Of a stretch of 62,000 nt of DNA, positions 42,951 through 53,798 are shown piece after piece. The notes beneath the pieces were generated by a model. That model worked only from the letters and a program-made list of their open reading frames with translations. It was not told the DNA's origin and made no database searches. The first letter of the stretch is position 1. Each line of letters begins with the position of its first letter. This DNA is from Mesostigma viride. Lineage: Eukaryota; Streptophyta; Mesostigmatophyceae; Mesostigmatales; Mesostigmataceae. Position numbers and translations under genes: made by a program. The stretch lies in contig RPFO01000072.1 in NCBI GenBank assembly GCA_009746045.1, forward strand, positions 3,807,778 to 3,869,777, given 5' to 3'.

Positions 42951-43325
42951 TTAAAAATCACTTTCCTTACAAGCGGCCTTAGCCGACTCCATCTGCCGTT
43001 GCCATTTCTCCGTATTGCATTGTCCGGACACGGTTTTTGTGTCGCAGGTCTTCCCCCGTAAAGGCACAAGCTGCCTGCGCGCGGAATTATGTGCAGACAC
43101 CTCGGTTTCCAACACGACGGCTTCCCGCACATATCGAGCTCTGGATGTACAACATCTTCCCCCGGCGCACTTGCTCCCGGATGGAGCTTCTGTGCGGTGC
43201 CGACATCCCCGGAGCTGTCCTAAGCACCGCATGGAAACAGTATTTCAAGCCACGAAGAGAAGCCACGAATTTGATATTGACTTGATATTGTCGTCAGAAG
43301 ACTTGATATGCTATTTTATGTGAAG
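42951..43325. other. Coding-like block, strand undecided
   Basis: A GTGTCGCAG acceptor at about 43,048 precedes two open plus-strand frames; the more protein-like one includes HIELWMYNIFPRRTCSRMEL. The minus strand is also open for 93 residues (VVLETEVSAHNSARRQLVPL). Neither matches a known family. Confidence 0.25.
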
Positions 43326-43609
43326 GCGTTGGATTTTTGTGCATGACATGTAATCCTGCATTTAATAATGAAATTTTTTATGAAATAGGAACTTGTCTTG
43401 CATGAGCCTTGCTGCAAATGCCATTCATTTTTTTTCCCCCGGGTAAATGGGTGTTAGGGGTTAGGTTGACCGAAATGATAAGTGAAATCAAAGTGAAATT
43501 CTGATAAGTGACATGCGTACTGCAATTCAGAACGACATAGCGACATGATTGTAGTACCGGTAGTGTACGCGAGAAGCATACGACGTCGTAACCTACGGGG
43601 ACCGAGTAC

Positions 43610-43800
43610 CGGGATCGTAAATTACCAACTCGTAGATTACGACGTCGCAAATTACTACCTCGTACCTTACTACCTCGTAAATTACTACCTCGTACATTAC
43701 TACCTCGTACATTACTACCTCGTACATTACTACCTCGTACATTACTACCTCGTAAATTACTACCTCGTAAATTACTACCTCGTAATTTACGACGTCGGAT
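43610..43800 (+). repeat. CACTA right subterminal 15-bp repeats
   Basis: About ten near-perfect copies of ATTACTACCTCGTAC or ATTACTACCTCGTAA, ending roughly 140 bp inside the right terminus. Such arrays are the expected transposase-binding region of a CACTA element. Confidence 0.85.
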
Positions 43801-43942
43801 CTTATCTCGGATCTAATTCGTAACTTACGAGACAGATACGACATTGAATCTAAACTGTAAGAGTAGTCTTGACGGTAAATTACCACCTCGTAATTTACGC
43901 CTCGGATGCTTTTTACCACCCTCGGACGAAAAGTATAGTGAA

Positions 43943-44765
43943 TACGGGACTCGAGAGCCGTCTAGAAGATAGAGGGGCGGCGGTGAGTGCATGGGTGAGC
44001 CCAACCGCGCCAGGGCCTCTGTCTTCTTGCTGACCTCAAGCCCCACTGCGCGGGCCTCGATAGCCAGGCAGTCAAGCCATGTCTGCACATATGCTCAGTG
44101 TCCGCGAAGAGGGTGGTGTCGTCTGCGTAGATGATGTCTGCCAGCCGAATCTCCGTGTCCGCACCGCCATGCCAGAATTTGTTAGCAACCTGCACTCCTG
44201 GTTCCCTGCCCACGATGCGGGCAAATCGCTTGCGCGCCTGAATCATTACGTATTCGACAACAATAATGAACAGGTAGGGCGACAGCACGCAGCCCTGCCA
44301 CACACCCTTCTGTAAAGGGCATGGGGGCGTGGTCCCGTAAGAAGTGCGCACAAAGTGGTGGACCCTTCATACAGTTTGCGGATGACCGCAATCAGGGGGC
44401 GGGGGATCCGGAACAACTCGAGGATGTCCCAAAGCGCAGGCCAGAAAACCGAATCGAAGGCTTTGATGAAGTCCACCAGCACAAGGTGCAAAGGGGACTC
44501 ACCAGGCTGAAGGCGTTGCAGTTCCTCCACCAGGCGGCGAGTAGCGAAGAGCGCCTGTACTGTGTTGCGACCTGAACGGAAGCCGTGCTGAGTCTTGCTG
44601 AGGTGACCGTCCAGGGCCGTGCGCAGGCGGTTCAGGATGAGCCGCATAAGAAGCTTGAGGGGGGCACTTTGAATGCACACCCCTCTGCATGTAGTTGCCG
44701 GGGTCGGCAGGCGACCCCTTGTTCTTGTACAGCATCGAGCTACTACTATAAGCTCAACGTTCGGC
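43943..44765 (-). pseudogene. LINE B 5' half (reverse transcriptase)
   Basis: The minus strand reads YKNKGSPADPGNY, then IQSAPLKLLMRLILNRLRTA, HGFRSGRNTVQALFATRRLV and LVDFIKAFDSVFWPALWDIL with the first catalytic Asp. AVIRKLYEGS, GCVLSPYLFIIVVEYVM and IIYADDTTLFADTEHM with the Asp pair follow, then QTWLDCLAIEARAVGLEVSK to SRVPYS. Several frame breaks are present. It stops at the CACTA boundary and its continuation is 14,996-14,139. Upstream it is cut by a LINE A copy. Confidence 0.88.
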
Positions 44766-45480
44766 ACGGTTTACAGGATGCTCCGACAGGTCCTGAACTG
44801 AACGTAGGGTTTTCCAAGCGCCCGTCATTAGATCGAATCTTTGTATCATGGTACAAGGTGGTGTAATAAGCCTCGTATTTCGGACGTTAGGCAGCGTAGG
44901 ATAGCATTTGTAGGACACCTAATTGCTCGCACCAGCCAGGTCGACATTGCCGGCCCTTGGTCTGGCAGGCCCCTGGGCAGCGGCTTTAGTGGCCAGCAAG
45001 GGCGGCACATTCTGACCTGGCCTGGCCCCAAGGGCATTCCCAAAAGGGTAGGGAAACATGTCACGAACTACGTACAGATGTTGCTGGACGACCTATTGGT
45101 CCCAGCCCAGTTTGAACCCCGCATCCACTCTCTCTCCCTTCTTCTGGACCGCCATGCAGGACAAGACGCGGTGGCAGAAGATTGCCAAGGCTCACACGCC
45201 AGACCCTGTGGGCCAGCCATGCACCTCCCCCCAAGACGGAGGAGGAGGCGTTTTGATGAGTTGTGTAGTTAGGCTTTTGTAGACTAGATAGCTCAGTTAG
45301 AGTTAGGTTAGTTCGATTACGCGGACTTCCACCCCACCCATCCATCATGGAATATGTGCTACATATTCGAAGTTCGATTACGCGGCTTCCTCCACCCCAC
45401 CCATCCATCATGGAATATGTACGTGCTACATGATCTCCCAACGGAGGCATGTTATAATTTAATTTAATTTAATTTAATTA
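44766..45480 (+). pseudogene. LINE A, 5'-truncated
   Basis: Starts abruptly at GGCACGGTTTACAGGATGCTC, inside the GTVYRMLRQVLN region. It continues with frameshifts to RRRRFDELCS, a partly duplicated 3' UTR, the CTCCCAACGGAGG hairpin, GCATGTTATAA and a (TTTAA)n tail. Confidence 0.85.
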
Positions 45481-45953
45481 ATGGTGCCCGGCCGGGGGTC
45501 TCCTATCCAACAGGGCCGGTCTAAAGCCTCGTGCCCAGCTCACTCCAATGAAAAAGTGTAAGGTGAAAAGGGGCAGGCAGTGATCGAAATAATAGACAGG
45601 ATGAACAAACACAACAGTGAGAGTAATAAAGAGGAGAGGCACACAGCTCGAGAAGTGGTAAATGAGACTCAAAATAATGAGAGAAAAAAAGGAACTGAGC
45701 AAGAACTACTATATACTGTCTTGGTATCTCTTGTTCTGAGTAGCATTGGCTTTGGTTATTTTTACGTTGGTGCCTTTACTCTGATGTAATAAGTAAATAT
45801 ATTTATAAAAATATATATTTTAAAAATATAATTACTTACAGCAGAGTAAAATCACTCAAACCAAAGCAAACGCCCAGCTATAAACCTATATACAGAGCCA
45901 TGTCAAAGCTCTATACTACGATAAGACCAATGGAAACGCCTAACGGGAGGAAC
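45481..45953. other. No gene seen; AT-rich hairpin
   Basis: An inverted repeat (CTTTGGTT ... AACCAAAG, with inner TAAGTAAATATATTT and AAAATATAATTACTTA) at 45,749-45,867 could be a small MITE. No target duplication was identified. Confidence 0.35.
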
Positions 45954-46480
45954 CTAATAGCCCTGCTGCACCGCAAAATCAGCCCGCGTACGGCGGAGCA
46001 TGATGTCAGCCATGGCCCGAGTCAGCGCCACCGACAAGCGCTGACGCCAATATGACGTCCAGGTCCCCGCCGACCATGGGGCCCGCTGGCCCTCCAGGTC
46101 CAGCCGGTCCTCCCGGAGCCGGCAACACTCCTTGAAGAAGGCGGAGGTCAGGGGCCCCATGGCCCCAAACTCCTCCAGGACAAAGGGCACCACACGATGG
46201 TGCCCGACGTCGCCGTAGGCCAGGAGCTTGGCCCGCTCCGCCCGGTCCGCCGTGTAACCTGCCGTGAGGGAGGCCCCAGCCACGTGGCTAAGAGCCAAGG
46301 GCCGCGCCACCGAAACGTCAATAAGCAGATGCCGGCCACCCCCCTCAAAGTCCAGCACCACGATGTCAGGCCGGTGGTTGGGGGAATAGAAGGCAGCGCC
46401 ATCCGCATCCTCGGACCGGATGTTCGCGTGGGGGAAAACCGACCGAATCATGGCGAGCACCACCGTCAGGAGGACCCACA
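45954..46480 (-). pseudogene. Retroelement C-terminal nuclease-like fragment
   Basis: The minus frame reads LAMIRSVFPHANIRSEDADG, HRPDIVVLDFEGGGRHLLID, VSVARPLALSHVAGASL, RAKLLAYGDVGHHRVVPFVL, EEFGAMGPL and WRQRLSVALTRAMADIML, then a stop at 45,954. PD followed by LIDVSV resembles the PD-(D/E)xK-like endonuclease at the end of some non-LTR retroelement polyproteins. That assignment rests on pattern memory. Only the 3' end of the element is present, next to the gypsy element. Confidence 0.5.
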
Positions 46481-49335
46481 GTGTGCAAATACAAATACCA
46501 ATTCTGATTCTGTTGGCCCCCCATGCAGGCAAGGTAGTGAGTCCCCGTGGGATCCAGCGGCTGCCCACAGCTATCAGAATATATATGCCATCACGGCGGG
46601 TGCTCATCACGGCAGGTGCGTCCTGCGGCAGCTGCGGGCTTGCTAGCTCTAGCTGGATACTACTGGGCCGGACGCACTACATCGCGTGCATGGGTGGCCA
46701 GCAGAGTTACCAGAACTGGTTCCTCTATACCTCCATACCGCTCTCCTCCGGGTGGTGTGTGCCATGGTCCGATCCGTCTTTCCCCACTCCGGTCTTCGGG
46801 GTTAGTTCCTATGGATTTGGGGGGGGAGGGGGAACAGTAGGCCTGTCAGCCGGGGGTAACCTGGACAGGTCCTTAGATAGTACCCCAGATAAAAATTTTT
46901 GCCTGCCTGTTTTTATAACCTCTGTAGGAGCTGAATCTTCCCTACCACTACGTGTGCGTCCTCTTATGTTCTTGAATGGTGGTTTAACCGTCCCTCACAC
47001 TGTTGTAGACCCTTTCCTGCATGCTGATGAACTCTTGACTGTCTCTGTGTTGGTAGATAGCGGTGCGGCTAGCTCCTTTGTGAGCGAGGCCCTAGTTAGG
47101 CGTTTAGGACTAGTCCCTACCCCTCACACCAAACCCGTCACTGTTCATTATGCTGATGGTCGCACCAGTCATTCCCCGGGTACGGTGTCCCTTCCCATGG
47201 TTATACAAGGACGTACTGTCAACCTGACGGCCACTATAGGCCCTATCACTACCGCTGATGTATTACTAGGATTAGATTGGCACCAGGATAATAAGATTAC
47301 TATTAATTATGATACCATGGTCATTTGGTTTCCAGATAGCTCTTACTGGGTACCGGAACGTCATTATAGATTGGAAAATTTATCCTTGGTAGATATTACT
47401 CCTCCTACACCTGTTGATCCTCCTGTAAGACCTATACCTGAAGTATTAATGTCCAATGATGAGTTGCGTTCTGAACTAAAGGAATATGGATATTTACTAT
47501 GTATGTTCCTTCAGTTAGAAGTACAGGAGATACCTATCACTAATAATAGTGTGGATATAGAGGTAAATACAGTGGATACAATAGGAGTGGGATTTACTGA
47601 AAATGAAATAGTAAGATACATGGCTGTGATAGATTCCTCAAAAGTATTTGAAGAAAAGACTCCTTCTTATCCTCCTCCTCGTTCTGTTTTACACCGTGTA
47701 GTTATCAAGGACGGTGCAGTTCCTACGCACTCTCCGATGTATAGAATGGGCCCTACCGAGTTAAAGGAACTAAAACAGATTTTAGTGTCATTATTAGAAG
47801 CAGGATTGATAGAGCCTAGTAACTCCCCCTACTCAGCTGGTGTCCTGTTAGTTCCTAAGCCAAATGGCAAGTTTCGCCTAGTTACTGATTATAGGAAGTT
47901 GAATGATATTACTGTGAAGTCTAAATACCCTCTACCTCGTATTGATGATATATTTAATAAGGTTAAAGGTTCCACTTGTTTCACAGTACTGGATTGTGCG
48001 GATGGTTTTTGGCAGTTGCGGATAGCTCCTGAGGATTGCCATAAAACCGCCTTTGCTACCCCTTTTGGTCATTACCAGTTTAGAGTAGCGGCTATGGGAC
48101 TCTGTAACTCGCCTGCCTCTTTTCAAATGTTAATGAATGAAGTGCTTAGACCTGTTATGGGAAATTCTCATCTTCCTCAGGTGTCCTCTGATTTAAAGGA
48201 TCCTTCCTTCTCCTCTGTTTCTTTATCTGAGCATGACCGTTCTTGTGCTCAAGCTTACTTAGATGATATTCTTATTTACTCTCCTGATTTTGAAACGCAC
48301 CTACGTGATTTAAAGAAAGTATTAGAAATAATGGCTGAAAATTCTTTGTGGGCGCGCCGTGCTAAAGTGCGTTCGGGTAGGAGTGTCCCATTTTTAGGGC
48401 ACGTTCTGTCAGATGCCGGGGTCGCTACCGACCCGGATAAAACTAAGTCAATTCAGGAATGGCCTACTCCTACCGACGTTAAAGGTGTACGTAGTTTCCT
48501 AGGAATTGCTTCTTACTATAGGCGTTTTATCCCGCGTTTCGCAACTATAGCAGCCCCTATTAATCATTTATTAAAGAAGGATATCCCCTTTGTTTGGAGT
48601 AGTGAATGTCAGTCGGCTTTTCAGTGCCTAAAATCCCTACTCCTTTCCCCTCCTGTACTCATCCTACCGGATACTACTAAACCCTTTGTTGTGGCTACAG
48701 ATGCTAGTAAAGTAGCTATAGGTGGTGTCCTTCTCCAGGATCAGGGTCAGGGCTTACAGCCAATTGAGTATATCTCTAGGACAATGCTCCCTGCGGAGCG
48801 TAACTATCCCGTCCACCAGCAGGAACTCTTAGCTGTGGTGTATTGTTGCCACGCGTGGCAGCACTTCCTTAAAGGTGCTCAATTTGATGTCTGCCTGAAT
48901 GAACCCTGTGAGCTAGATCCTTATAGGTTAGTTATCCAAACGGATCATCGTCCCCTTACCCATCTTCTCTCCCAACCCAACCTTACCCCTCGGCAAGCGC
49001 GCTGGATGGAATTTTTAGCACAGTTTTCCCCTTTTAAACTTCAGTATGTCAAGGGTGTAGATAACATAGTACCAGATGCACTCTCTCGTCGTGCAGACTA
49101 TTCCTTCTTCGAGGACCTTGATGTTCTCAATACTACTCTAGTTCCTACTACTATGGGTGTAACCCCTTATGGTGAACTACCTGATGATGAATCCTATGCC
49201 TACCTCTTTCATACAGCTGTTCGCATGCCTGATCTCCTTTCTCACGTAGGACTCTCTCTCCCGTGTGAGGCCCTTCCCGTGGCCTCGGTGGGGGGGAGGG
49301 GAAAAATAAAATTTCTATACCGCTTAGCCATATAG
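46420..49335 (+). pseudogene. pol: Ty3/gypsy pol: protease, RT, RNase H
   Basis: One frame carries the aspartic protease (VSVLVDSGAASSFVSEALVR, VLLGLDWH), RT motifs (KPNGKFRLVTDYRKLND; YPLPRIDDIF; FTVLDCADGFWQLRIAPED; FGHYQFRVAAMGLCNSPASF; AQAYLDDILIYS with the Asp pair), and RNase H (FVVATDASKVAIGGVLLQDQ; NYPVHQQELLAVVYCCHAWQ; IQTDHRPLTHLL; VKGVDNIVPDALSRR). Domain order is that of Ty3/gypsy. The first ~450 bp of the frame show no gag-like domain and the true start is unclear. The frame breaks near 49,290 in a GGGGGGGAGGGG run, after which integrase follows in another frame. Confidence 0.93.
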
Positions 49336-50972
49336 CGACTAGGTCAGGAAAGTCTTATGAAAACGTAGTCCCTCTAGGACCTCCCCTTCTCTTTGGCAAG
49401 GCGGTAGGAGATCTCTTTAAACCTGTTCTGGATACTTCTGTAGCGATGCCTACCTCTGATCTTGAACGCCTTATTAGTAGATTTACGGCCACTGAGCCGG
49501 AAGCATTAGCTGCCATTGCTGCACATCCCCAACAATTAGGCAAGCACCCTTGTAAATTTGTAGGTGGGTTTTTATATGTGCAGATAGCAGATTCTCCCCC
49601 TCAATGGCGCCTGTATGTCCCTCCTATCTGTCGCTCCTCCTTGCTCTTTGAGTTGCATGACTTAGCTGCTCATCAGGGTGGTAAACGGGTACGGGACCTA
49701 GTAGCCCGCTCTTATTACTGGCCTTCCCTTTATAAGGATGTAGATGAGTATGTTAGAACTTGTCAATCTTGCCAGGAAATGAAACCCAATAATGTAGGAC
49801 AGATAGCAGAACCTAGGACCTTGCCTGACCCTATCATGCCTTGGGATTCTATCATGATGGATTTTGTAGGACCTTTTAGAAAGAATGATAGGGGCAATGC
49901 CCAAATCCTTGTGTTCATAGATCGTTTTACTCGTATGTGCCATCTTGTGCCGTGTCCTTTAGAACTCACCGCACGTGATTGCGCACGCCTATACCTCAAT
50001 AATGTATATAGATATCATGGATTGAGTAGGCAGTTTATTAGTGATAAGGATAAATTATTTACCTCAGATTTTTGGCAGCAGTTTTTCGCTGCCATCGGTA
50101 CCAAGGTTACCTACGGTACTGCCTACCACTCCTCCTCCTCTCATTTAGTAGAGCGTCTTAATAGAGTAGTAGAAGAAGCGCTTAGGCACTATGTTAATGG
50201 CTCGGGTAGTGATTGGGAGGATTATTTATGTTTGGTAGAGTTCTCCCTCAACAATTGTCCCCAAGCTGCGCATGGATATACGCCCTTCTTCTTAGATACT
50301 GGTAGACAGCCCCTTACCCCTACCTCTCTCTTAGCTAGTCCTCTACGGGACAAGGATGATGTGTCCCGAGATACTGTAGAAGGTGTACAGTCCTTACTAG
50401 ATAGAATGAAAACTGCTCATGACCACGCGATCTCAGGGTACCAAAAAGCTCAGGCTAAGTACCTTGCTAGGTTGCGTGCCTCCTTAGATAGACGAGCACC
50501 TGAGATAGAAATAGGAGATCTAGTATTAGTAGAAGGCCCCCGTGTTGGCCGTTTTGCTCATAAGTTTGAAGCAGAACTGAAGGTCAAACTTAGGCCCGCC
50601 TTCTTAGGACCCTTCCATGTGTTGTCTAGGGTAGGAAATTTCTTATATAAAGTCGATATCCCTACCTCTTGGCAAACGCATTCAAACACCTTCCATAGGA
50701 GCCAGCTTAAACTGTACCATCCTAGTACGTTCGCTGGCAGGGAGTTAGCGCCTGCCCCTTTAGAGCATAACCCTGACACTGGGGAAGTAGAAGACGAAGT
50801 AGAAAGCATCGTGGCCCATAGAGATGTCAAAAAGGGCCGCGGTACCCAGCGTCAGTATAAAGTGAAGTGGATGTATGCTCGTAGTGAAGTAGATAAGGTT
50901 TGGTATACGGAGAGTGAGCTAGATGGGTGTAGTCGCCTGCTGCAGGAATATAAAACCCTGCACAAGCTCTAG
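49292..50972 (+). pseudogene. pol: Ty3/gypsy integrase with chromodomain
   Basis: Continues pol after a frame break; an in-frame ATG exists at 49,446, but coding similarity starts upstream (SGKSYENVVPLGPPLLFGKA). Integrase features: zinc-binding H/H/C/C (ELHDLAAHQGGKRV ... RTCQSCQEMK), then the DDE core (MMDFVGPFRK; FISDKDKLFTSDFW; SHLVERLNRVVEEAL). A C-terminal region follows (LVLVEGPRVGRFAHKF, FLGPFHVLSRVGNFLYKVD). The end, VESIVAHRDVKKGRGTQRQY then KVKWMYARSEVDKVWYTESE, is a chromodomain. This places the element among chromoviruses, which can direct insertion to marked chromatin. Confidence 0.93.
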
Positions 50973-51247
50973 TTGTAGGCCTTCTCCTCTCTTATGTTAT
51001 GTCTGCTGTCGACGGGTGGTTGGTTGTCCCCTCCCCTCCGCAGCCGTCATGTCAGAGCCTACCCCTCCGGCTGAGAGCCCGCTGCCATCCCTGCCCCTAC
51101 CGGACCCTGAGTTGTACTTCGAGGCCCTTCCGGGTCGTTGGGTTTCACGGTCTAGTTTCCCGGGTGGCGTCGTGCATCCGGCCCTCCAGGCCCAGCATGC
51201 GGGCATAGTCCGGGCGGCTCTCTTCGGGGTCACGTGGTACGGGCCGG

Positions 51248-51748
51248 GCCCACTTCAAATGTTCCGCCGTCCAAGCCAAGTGTGTGACACTTTTTCGCTA
51301 TTTTCGCAAAAAAAAAAAAATCGCACGAGTTAATTCGCGTGATTTTCGCGTGATTTTCGCAAAATTTTCACACATTTTCGCACGATTTCGCACGATTTTG
51401 CACGATTTCGCACGATTTCGCACAATTTTGCATGATTTCGCACGATTTCGCATGGATTTCAACCAAGGGTCGTTTTGGGGAGTGACGTTTGACAAAATTT
51501 CGCATGAATTCACACACGTTGTGCACATCAAAATTTTTTACCGTCGACATTTTTCACATGAAATTTCGCACAATTTTAGCAAATTTCGCACAAATTCGCA
51601 CGATTTCAGCAAATTTCACACGATTTCAGCAAATTTCGCACAATTTCGCACGATTTCGCACGACGAATCACTCTGCAGAGTGACGATCGTCGAAAAAGTA
51701 AAAAAAACGACAAAAAGTGTCACACTTTTCGGAACATTTGAAGTGGGC
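51248..51748. mobile_element. 501-bp MITE, copy 1
   Basis: TIRs begin GCCCACTTCAAATGTTCCG; flanked by CCGG at 51,244-51,247 and 51,749-51,752. The interior is dominated by TTTCGCACGATTTCGCAC-type repeats. Removing 505 bp restores the surrounding frame, which supports CCGG rather than GGCC as the duplication. Confidence 0.88.
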
Positions 51749-52353
51749 CCGGCCTACGGTCCTTCCCCTGCTGAACCGCATCAGCTTGTTTTGCACGGAT
51801 TTGACGATGCCGGCCACTGCTTGCTAGAATGTGGCTCCAGCTGTCCAGCCCTGGGACAGATAGCTGCGATTCTCCAGTGCCCCAGGGTGTTTTCCTACCT
51901 TTCTACCCCTGTGGGCCGCTCCTGCCTACGGGATGTGTTTCCCTGGCTCCCTGCCGAGGGTGATGCGGAGCTGGATGAGAACCCCTGCGACCTGTTACGG
52001 GCCGTAGAGTTTATGGAGATAGCAGATCAGAACGCGGGTGTAGGATTTGGCGACCCTACCCCTACGGACGCGCCGGTAGAGGCGCAGTATTCCCCTGAGT
52101 ATTCGGCCTCCCCGGCGGCGTCCTCCTCTTCAGTGTCGGCGCCTTCCCCTGTCCCGTCTTCACCGAGGTCGGTCCTGTGCGCATCGGTGGAGCCTACCCC
52201 TTCGGGCTCTGGTCGTGAGCCTGATCCTCTTGCGGCGACAGTTTCTGCGATGCAGGCGCAGATCCAGTCCCTGACGGCGGCCTTCGGGGCCTTCATGGCG
52301 GCCCAGGCGCACGCGCCAGCCACGCCAGGTGGGGTGTCTGTGGCAGCTGTGCC

Positions 52354-53050
52354 AGTTAAACGTTCTTAGCACACGCAATGTGAAGGATATGGTTGCAATG
52401 CAGCAATGTGTGATATGGTTGGAAACGGAGCTTTGTTAAAATCGGATAATGTTTACAGCGCTCGCACGCTTGAGGCTTGTACACGCGTTTGCCAAGTCAA
52501 GGCACAACACGTGAGGCGGGCTCGCAAGAGATGCCCATTTGGCACTGGCCTATTGTTTATATACTTGTGCACTGTGCTTGCTAGTCCTGAGCAGCCTAGG
52601 AGGCCTGCTCAGTAATAACACCCCCGGTACAGTATTCACTACCTGTACAGCGCCCAACTCCTATACAGTAGGTCTGCCATACAGGCACAGTGACCACAGA
52701 GCACAGTCCACAGTGACTATTGCATCTGCACCTAGAAGTCCAGGACTAAGCCTGCGGTACCAACAGACCACAGGTTAAGGTTCCTATTTCCTGCGTACGA
52801 CGTATTAATCCAATACCGTCGTAGGTACAGCACCTAATTCCTGTCAGCCCAGGAATTACTGTCGACCCCATATGTCGTCGGCAAATATTCACGTCCGACT
52901 TAGAAGAACAGCCGGCTCGCGCTCGCGCGCGACCGGGAAGTCGGAACGCCATAACTTTCTTGATACTTGTCGGAATGAACTCGTTCCGGTGCCGCTGGAA
53001 TCGCAGAGATATGCCGAATCAGGATCACGCCAATGCGCTTGGCGTTAACT
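52354..53050 (-). repeat. LTR (3' LTR of minus-strand element)
   Basis: 697 bp, AGTTAAACGTTC at the left edge and GGCGTTAACT at the right edge; identical to 59,092-59,788 as far as read. Frames inside it are not genes. Confidence 0.93.
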
Positions 53051-53068
53051 CCAATCCTTTCTTTTCTT
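53051..53068 (-). promoter_or_regulatory. Polypurine tract
   Basis: On the minus strand AAGAAAAGAAAGGATTGG directly abuts the 3' LTR. This is the expected primer site for plus-strand synthesis. Confidence 0.75.
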
Positions 53069-53222
53069 GAGCTGTAGCAGCTCACACAAGTCTACATACA
53101 AACACACACAATGGGTACTGGATATCCTCCCCAGACTACAAGTCACAACCCGCTGGGCATGACAGTCAGCTTGGATTCCTTATTATATGTACATAGCACC
53201 CATACTGGCTCAGGAGCACAAA

Positions 53223-53642
53223 CAAATTACAATGAGTCCCTATCCCTTCACGGGAGGCTCGTTGTGTTACCCATGTACAAGAGGTTGGCCAACTGTGGCA
53301 GCCCATAGGTGTTCAGCTAAGAACTTGAGAAGTATGTACAACCTTCAGGACCTTAGGCGAAACCCCACAGATCACCCACAACAGCTCATCAGAAAACATT
53401 GCTGACCCCCAGACGGGAGTCGGCGCCGGTCTGCTGCCCCTTATCGAACCAGACACAACATCTACGCGAAGCACATGCAAAACACAAGCTCCCATACTCG
53501 TTCCAACCGTGGAAAATCAGGGGACCTGTCGCCACCTCACCAGCATGGTGGATGGGTCAGCCAGTCCGTGAAACTCCGCCTTAAGACGGCACCAGGGAAT
53601 CGAACCCCGCCCACAAACCACAGATCTGGGGAAACCTCAGAC
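53223..53642 (+). repeat. 420-bp inverted repeat, arm 1
   Basis: Perfect or near-perfect inverted copy of 58,672-59,091, the leader next to the 5' LTR. Here it sits near the 3' end of the element. Confidence 0.9.
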
Positions 53643-53798
53643 TGAGATGAAAACCCCAGATAGACATCTCTCCATCAGAGACAATGTCAGACATTCCCAC
53701 ACCAGAGACATGTCTCACCCCTCAAGGTGTGCTCAGGATTATGTACAATCAAGCTCCCAGCCTGATATCCAGAGACTTAAGCACCCAGCTCTCAGCTT

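Larger units (their letters stand above)
14997..43940. mobile_element. 28.9-kb CACTA-type element with nested insertions
   Basis: The ends are perfect 49-bp inverted repeats beginning CACTATACTTTTCGTCC (14,997-15,045 and 43,892-43,940). They start with the CACTA motif that defines the CACTA/EnSpm group. AA flanks both sides (14,995-14,996 and 43,941-43,942), a 2-bp duplication. Both flanks are pieces of the same LINE B copy on the minus strand; joining them puts the VPxxDR region next to the LLGS region, as in LINE A. Subterminal repeats occur at both ends (28,948-29,190 once the L1 insertion is set aside, and 43,610-43,800). Without the L1/MULE insertion the element is about 15 kb and itself holds further insertions. 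No transposase of the CACTA type was recognised. Confidence 0.85.

Noticed and set aside
51284-51740. Coding sequence across TTTCGCAC repeats
   Set aside because: The segment lies within a MITE with TIRs; its Phe/Arg/His/Ser peptides are repeat translations.
52406-53085. Short frames repeated at 59,144-59,874
   Set aside because: Both sets lie in the LTRs or their edges; identical because the LTRs are identical.
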